From the NCBI GenBank assembly GCA_903864555.1, contig CAIPGJ010000046.1, positions 1 to 8,317 on the forward strand: a DNA stretch of 8,317 nucleotides. The letters are read 5' to 3'. Of the stretch, positions 6,179-8,317 are shown one piece after another. Source of the DNA: an uncultured Pseudomonadota bacterium. GTDB taxonomy: Bacteria > Pseudomonadota > Gammaproteobacteria > Burkholderiales > SG8-39. A model generated the notes under the pieces. That model was not told the origin of the DNA. It saw only the letters and a list, made by a program, of their open reading frames with translations, and did not search any database. Position 1 is the first letter of the stretch; the number at the start of each line of letters is the position of its first letter. The translations under genes and the position numbers were made by a program.

Positions 6179-7834
6179 ATGATCATTGAAACTCTGGCTC
6201 TCTACGGCATCGCCGCAACTGCCACGGCGCTCGGCCTTCCGCGCATGTCGCGACGCCTCGAACTGTCGCGCGCCAAGCACCCCTCCCTGCGCGGCCACTC
6301 GCGCATGGCCAGGCGCCTGTCGCGGCTGCTGCCTTTCTACGAGTTCGACGATGAGGCCTTCTTCAACTCCGATGGCGCACCGGCCCAGGTGGCGGCCCGC
6401 CGGCGGTCCGCCTTCATGAGCCTGGCGGGCTTCTACCAGCGCCGCTTTGCACGCAGCGTGGCCATGACCGAGGAGGCGCTGCCTGCCATATCCGATCTGC
6501 GGTTCACCGGCCGCTACCGCGTGCCCTTCCAGTACAGCCGCCTGGTCCGCGAGCACCTGAAATCCGGAAGCTTTCTCGAGTCCTCCAGTGGCGTGTCGGT
6601 CACCGATCTCGATGGCAATGTCTTCTATGACCTCACCGGCTCCTATGGCACGAACGTGTTTGGCTACGATTTCTACAAGGAGTGCATCGCCCATGGCAGC
6701 GCCAGGGTCGCGGCCCTTGGACCAGTCCTCGGCGCCTACCATCCGGTGGTGGCCGACAACGCGCAACGGCTGCGCCGGATTTCCGGACTGGACGAAGTGT
6801 CCTTTCACATGTCCGGTACCGAAGCAGTGATGCAGGCAGTGAGGCTGGCCCGCTACCACACACGCCGCAGCCACCTGGTGCGCTTCTGCGGCGCCTATCA
6901 CGGCTGGTGGGAGGACGTTCAGCCCGGCATCGGCAATCCCCTGCCGCCGCACTCCACCTACACACTCAAGGACATGGACGAGGACACGCTCAAGGTGCTG
7001 CGACGGCGCAAGGACATCGCCTGCGTGCTGGTCAACCCGCTGCAGGCCCTGCACCCGAACCAGGATGCCCCCGGGGATTCCTCGCTGGTCGACAGCAGCC
7101 GCAGCGCCGGATTTGATCGCGCCCGGTACACCGAATGGCTGCACCAGCTGAGGGACATCTGCACCGAACGGGGCATCGTGCTGATATTCGACGAGGTGTT
7201 CGTCGGCTTTCGCCTCGCGGCAGGCGGCGCACAGGAGTACTTCGGTGTGCGCGCCGACATGGTCACCTACGGCAAGACCCTTGGCGGCGGCCTGCCCGTG
7301 GGTGTCGTCTGCGGCCGCACCGAACTGATGAAACGCTTTCGCGACGACCGCCCCGCCGACATCTGCTTTGCCCGCGGCACCTTCAACTCCCACCCCTACG
7401 TGATGGGCGCGATGCAGGCCTTCCTTGACCATCTGGACAGCGACGACGCCCGCGCATGCTATCGCCACCTGGACGAGGTCTGGAATGCACGGGCGCAGCG
7501 ACTCAACGCCCGTCTTGCCGACAAGGGCCTGCCGGTGCAGGTCGCCAACCTGTCCACCATCTGGACGGTGAATTACCTTCGTCCCTGCCGCTACAACTGG
7601 ATGCTGCAGTTCTACCTGCGCGCGGCCGGCCTGGCCCTCAGTTGGGTGGGCACAGGACGGCTGATCTTCAGCCTCAACTATTCGGAGGCCGACTTTGAAT
7701 CCGTGGCAGACCGCTTCGTCGAGGCGGCCGAGGCAATGGAGCGGGACGGCTGGTGGTGGAGCCCCGAAGGCATGACCAACCGGACCATACGCCGGCGGCT
7801 GCTGAAGGAAATGCTGCACCACCGCTTCTTCTGA
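6179..7834 (+). CDS. Class III PLP-dependent aminotransferase, long N-terminal extension
   Basis: A 551-residue fold-type I enzyme of the class III aminotransferase/glutamate-1-semialdehyde aminomutase group. Motifs: HMSGTEAVMQAVRLAR (210-225, phosphate-binding loop), GAYHGWW with Tyr240 stacking on the cofactor, LIFDEVFVGFR with Asp338 contacting the PLP nitrogen, TYGKTLGGGLPVG with the Schiff-base Lys366, and ARGTFNSHP with Thr401 of the phosphate clamp. All catalytic residues are present. It is about 110 residues longer than HemL at the N-terminus: residues 4-20 are hydrophobic (ETLALYGIAATATALGL), followed by a basic stretch (PRMSRRLELSRAK...), which looks like an inside-facing membrane anchor. 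The C-terminus adds about 30 residues, ending in an Arg/Lys/His-rich tail. The substrate is unknown. HemL is unlikely given the extension and divergence around the active site. The divergent neighbour is psd, which hints at an amine or lipid role. An AGG lies 7 bases before the ATG. Confidence 0.85.
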   Translation: MIIETLALYGIAATATALGLPRMSRRLELSRAKHPSLRGHSRMARRLSRLLPFYEFDDEAFFNSDGAPAQVAARRRSAFMSLAGFYQRRFARSVAMTEEALPAISDLRFTGRYRVPFQYSRLVREHLKSGSFLESSSGVSVTDLDGNVFYDLTGSYGTNVFGYDFYKECIAHGSARVAALGPVLGAYHPVVADNAQRLRRISGLDEVSFHMSGTEAVMQAVRLARYHTRRSHLVRFCGAYHGWWEDVQPGIGNPLPPHSTYTLKDMDEDTLKVLRRRKDIACVLVNPLQALHPNQDAPGDSSLVDSSRSAGFDRARYTEWLHQLRDICTERGIVLIFDEVFVGFRLAAGGAQEYFGVRADMVTYGKTLGGGLPVGVVCGRTELMKRFRDDRPADICFARGTFNSHPYVMGAMQAFLDHLDSDDARACYRHLDEVWNARAQRLNARLADKGLPVQVANLSTIWTVNYLRPCRYNWMLQFYLRAAGLALSWVGTGRLIFSLNYSEADFESVADRFVEAAEAMERDGWWWSPEGMTNRTIRRRLLKEMLHHRFF

Positions 7835-7841
7835 ATGGCCG

Positions 7842-7863
7842 CCGGCCGCCCCAGGGCGGCCGG
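7842..7863. terminator. Strong GC stem-loop between converging genes, no U-tract
   Basis: CCGGCCGCC (7842-7850) pairs perfectly with GGCGGCCGG (7855-7863) around a CCAG loop, 7 bases after the aminotransferase stop. It is followed by AAAAA on the plus strand, so on neither strand does a U-run follow the hairpin. It may be a factor-assisted terminator or an mRNA 3'-end stabiliser for the aminotransferase. The hairpin is certain; the function is inferred. Confidence 0.5.
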
Positions 7864-7887
7864 AAAAACTGCAAACCGCAACTGGCC

Positions 7888-8317
7888 TCAAGGATGCTGA
7901 CGACCCGGCATCGGATCTATCAGTTCGCCACGCAGCAGGTGCAGCGGTGCCTTGTGGTACAGCATGACGTCGTGGAAGGGATCGGTCAGTATCTTGGTCA
8001 GCCAGACCAGGCCGGTCTGCACGTCCTTGATGAAGAACAGGTGCACGGTGCGGAACAGCAGACCGCCCACTCCCAGCGCGAGCCAGAGCAGTGCCATGTT
8101 GTTGACGAATCCGGCCGTGGTATCCGGCGCATCGAACACGCCCCACAGGGTGGGCTCGTACCAGAGGGCGACGGGCGACAGGGCCCACAGCAGCAGCAAC
8201 ACCACTTTGCGCTGCAGGTTGTAGCCAACCTTGATCGACTCCTTGTGCTCGTGCGTCGCATGATTGACCGCATCGTAGCCCTTGGGCTCGAAGAAAAAGT
8301 GGCCCGTCTGGCGACTC
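7888..8317 (-). CDS. Unrecognised two-helix membrane protein, C-terminal part
   Basis: An open frame runs from the right window edge to a TGA at 7888, giving the last 142 residues. It begins with a polar segment (TGHFFFEPKGYDAVNHATHEHKESIKVGYNLQRK), then a membrane helix (VVLLLLWALSPVALWY), a short loop (EPTLWGVFDAPDTTAGFVN), a second helix (NMALLWLALGVGGLLFRTVHLFF) and a conserved-looking cytosolic tail (IKDVQTGLVWLTKILTDPFHDVMLYHKAPLHLLRGELIDP). The tail is rich in His, Asp and aromatic residues, which suggests a real function rather than a bare anchor. I do not recognise the family. The start lies outside the window. It converges on the aminotransferase gene with 53 bases between stops. 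Confidence 0.75.
   Translation of the reverse strand, partial: SRQTGHFFFEPKGYDAVNHATHEHKESIKVGYNLQRKVVLLLLWALSPVALWYEPTLWGVFDAPDTTAGFVNNMALLWLALGVGGLLFRTVHLFFIKDVQTGLVWLTKILTDPFHDVMLYHKAPLHLLRGELIDPMPGRQHP

Noticed and set aside
6112..6186. Longer psd start giving 25 extra residues
   Set aside because: It would overlap the start of the divergent gene and lacks a ribosome site. AGGA is correctly spaced for the ATG at 6111.
6179..7834. Calling the aminotransferase hemL
   Set aside because: It is over 100 residues too long with a membrane-like N-terminus, and the motifs fit the whole class III group rather than HemL specifically.
6095..8188. 697-codon open frame on the minus strand, antisense to the aminotransferase
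   Set aside because: Its translation is low-complexity and resembles no protein. The opposite strand encodes an intact enzyme with all catalytic motifs, and long antisense frames are common in GC-rich genes.

Overview
The window is GC-rich and densely coded on both strands. Gene style (twin-arginine PhoX, E. coli-like PHO boxes, short gaps) fits a free-living gammaproteobacterium or close relative, but no 16S or other marker is present, so the lineage is an inference. There is no tRNA, rRNA, CRISPR array, insertion sequence or phage gene.

Layout. At the left edge, on the minus strand, is most of an ArsR-family repressor that resembles the Acidithiobacillus-type arsenic sensor. It has a perfect 8-6-8 inverted repeat over its own promoter. 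Divergent from it is a secreted calcineurin-like metallophosphoesterase (418-1380), followed by phoU (1479-2189). Converging on phoU from the right is a probable two-gene operon: phoX (2947-5151, Tat-exported alkaline phosphatase) and a periplasmic or lipid-anchored mono-haem cytochrome c with a C-terminal Ig-like domain (2256-2945). Next is psd, phosphatidylserine decarboxylase (5242-6111, minus). Divergent from psd is a long class III aminotransferase (6179-7834, plus). The right edge holds the C-terminal 142 residues of an unrecognised two-helix membrane protein (7888-8317, minus).

How it fits together. The metallophosphoesterase, phoU and phoX each have an 18-base match to the E. coli PHO-box consensus (14, 14 and 15 of 18 positions), and each match lies exactly 10 bases upstream of a -10-like hexamer. 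That is the geometry of a PhoB-activated promoter, so 359-5216 reads as a phosphate-starvation block: two exported phosphatases release phosphate, PhoU feeds back on the sensor, and the cytochrome rides with phoX for an unknown reason. The arsenic-type repressor on the left edge places arsenate defence beside phosphate scavenging. The right third is separate and probably concerns membrane lipid or amine metabolism. No unambiguously new system is visible. The most interesting points are the shared PHO-box geometry, the phoX-cytochrome pairing, the ArsR/Pho junction and the membrane-anchored aminotransferase beside psd.
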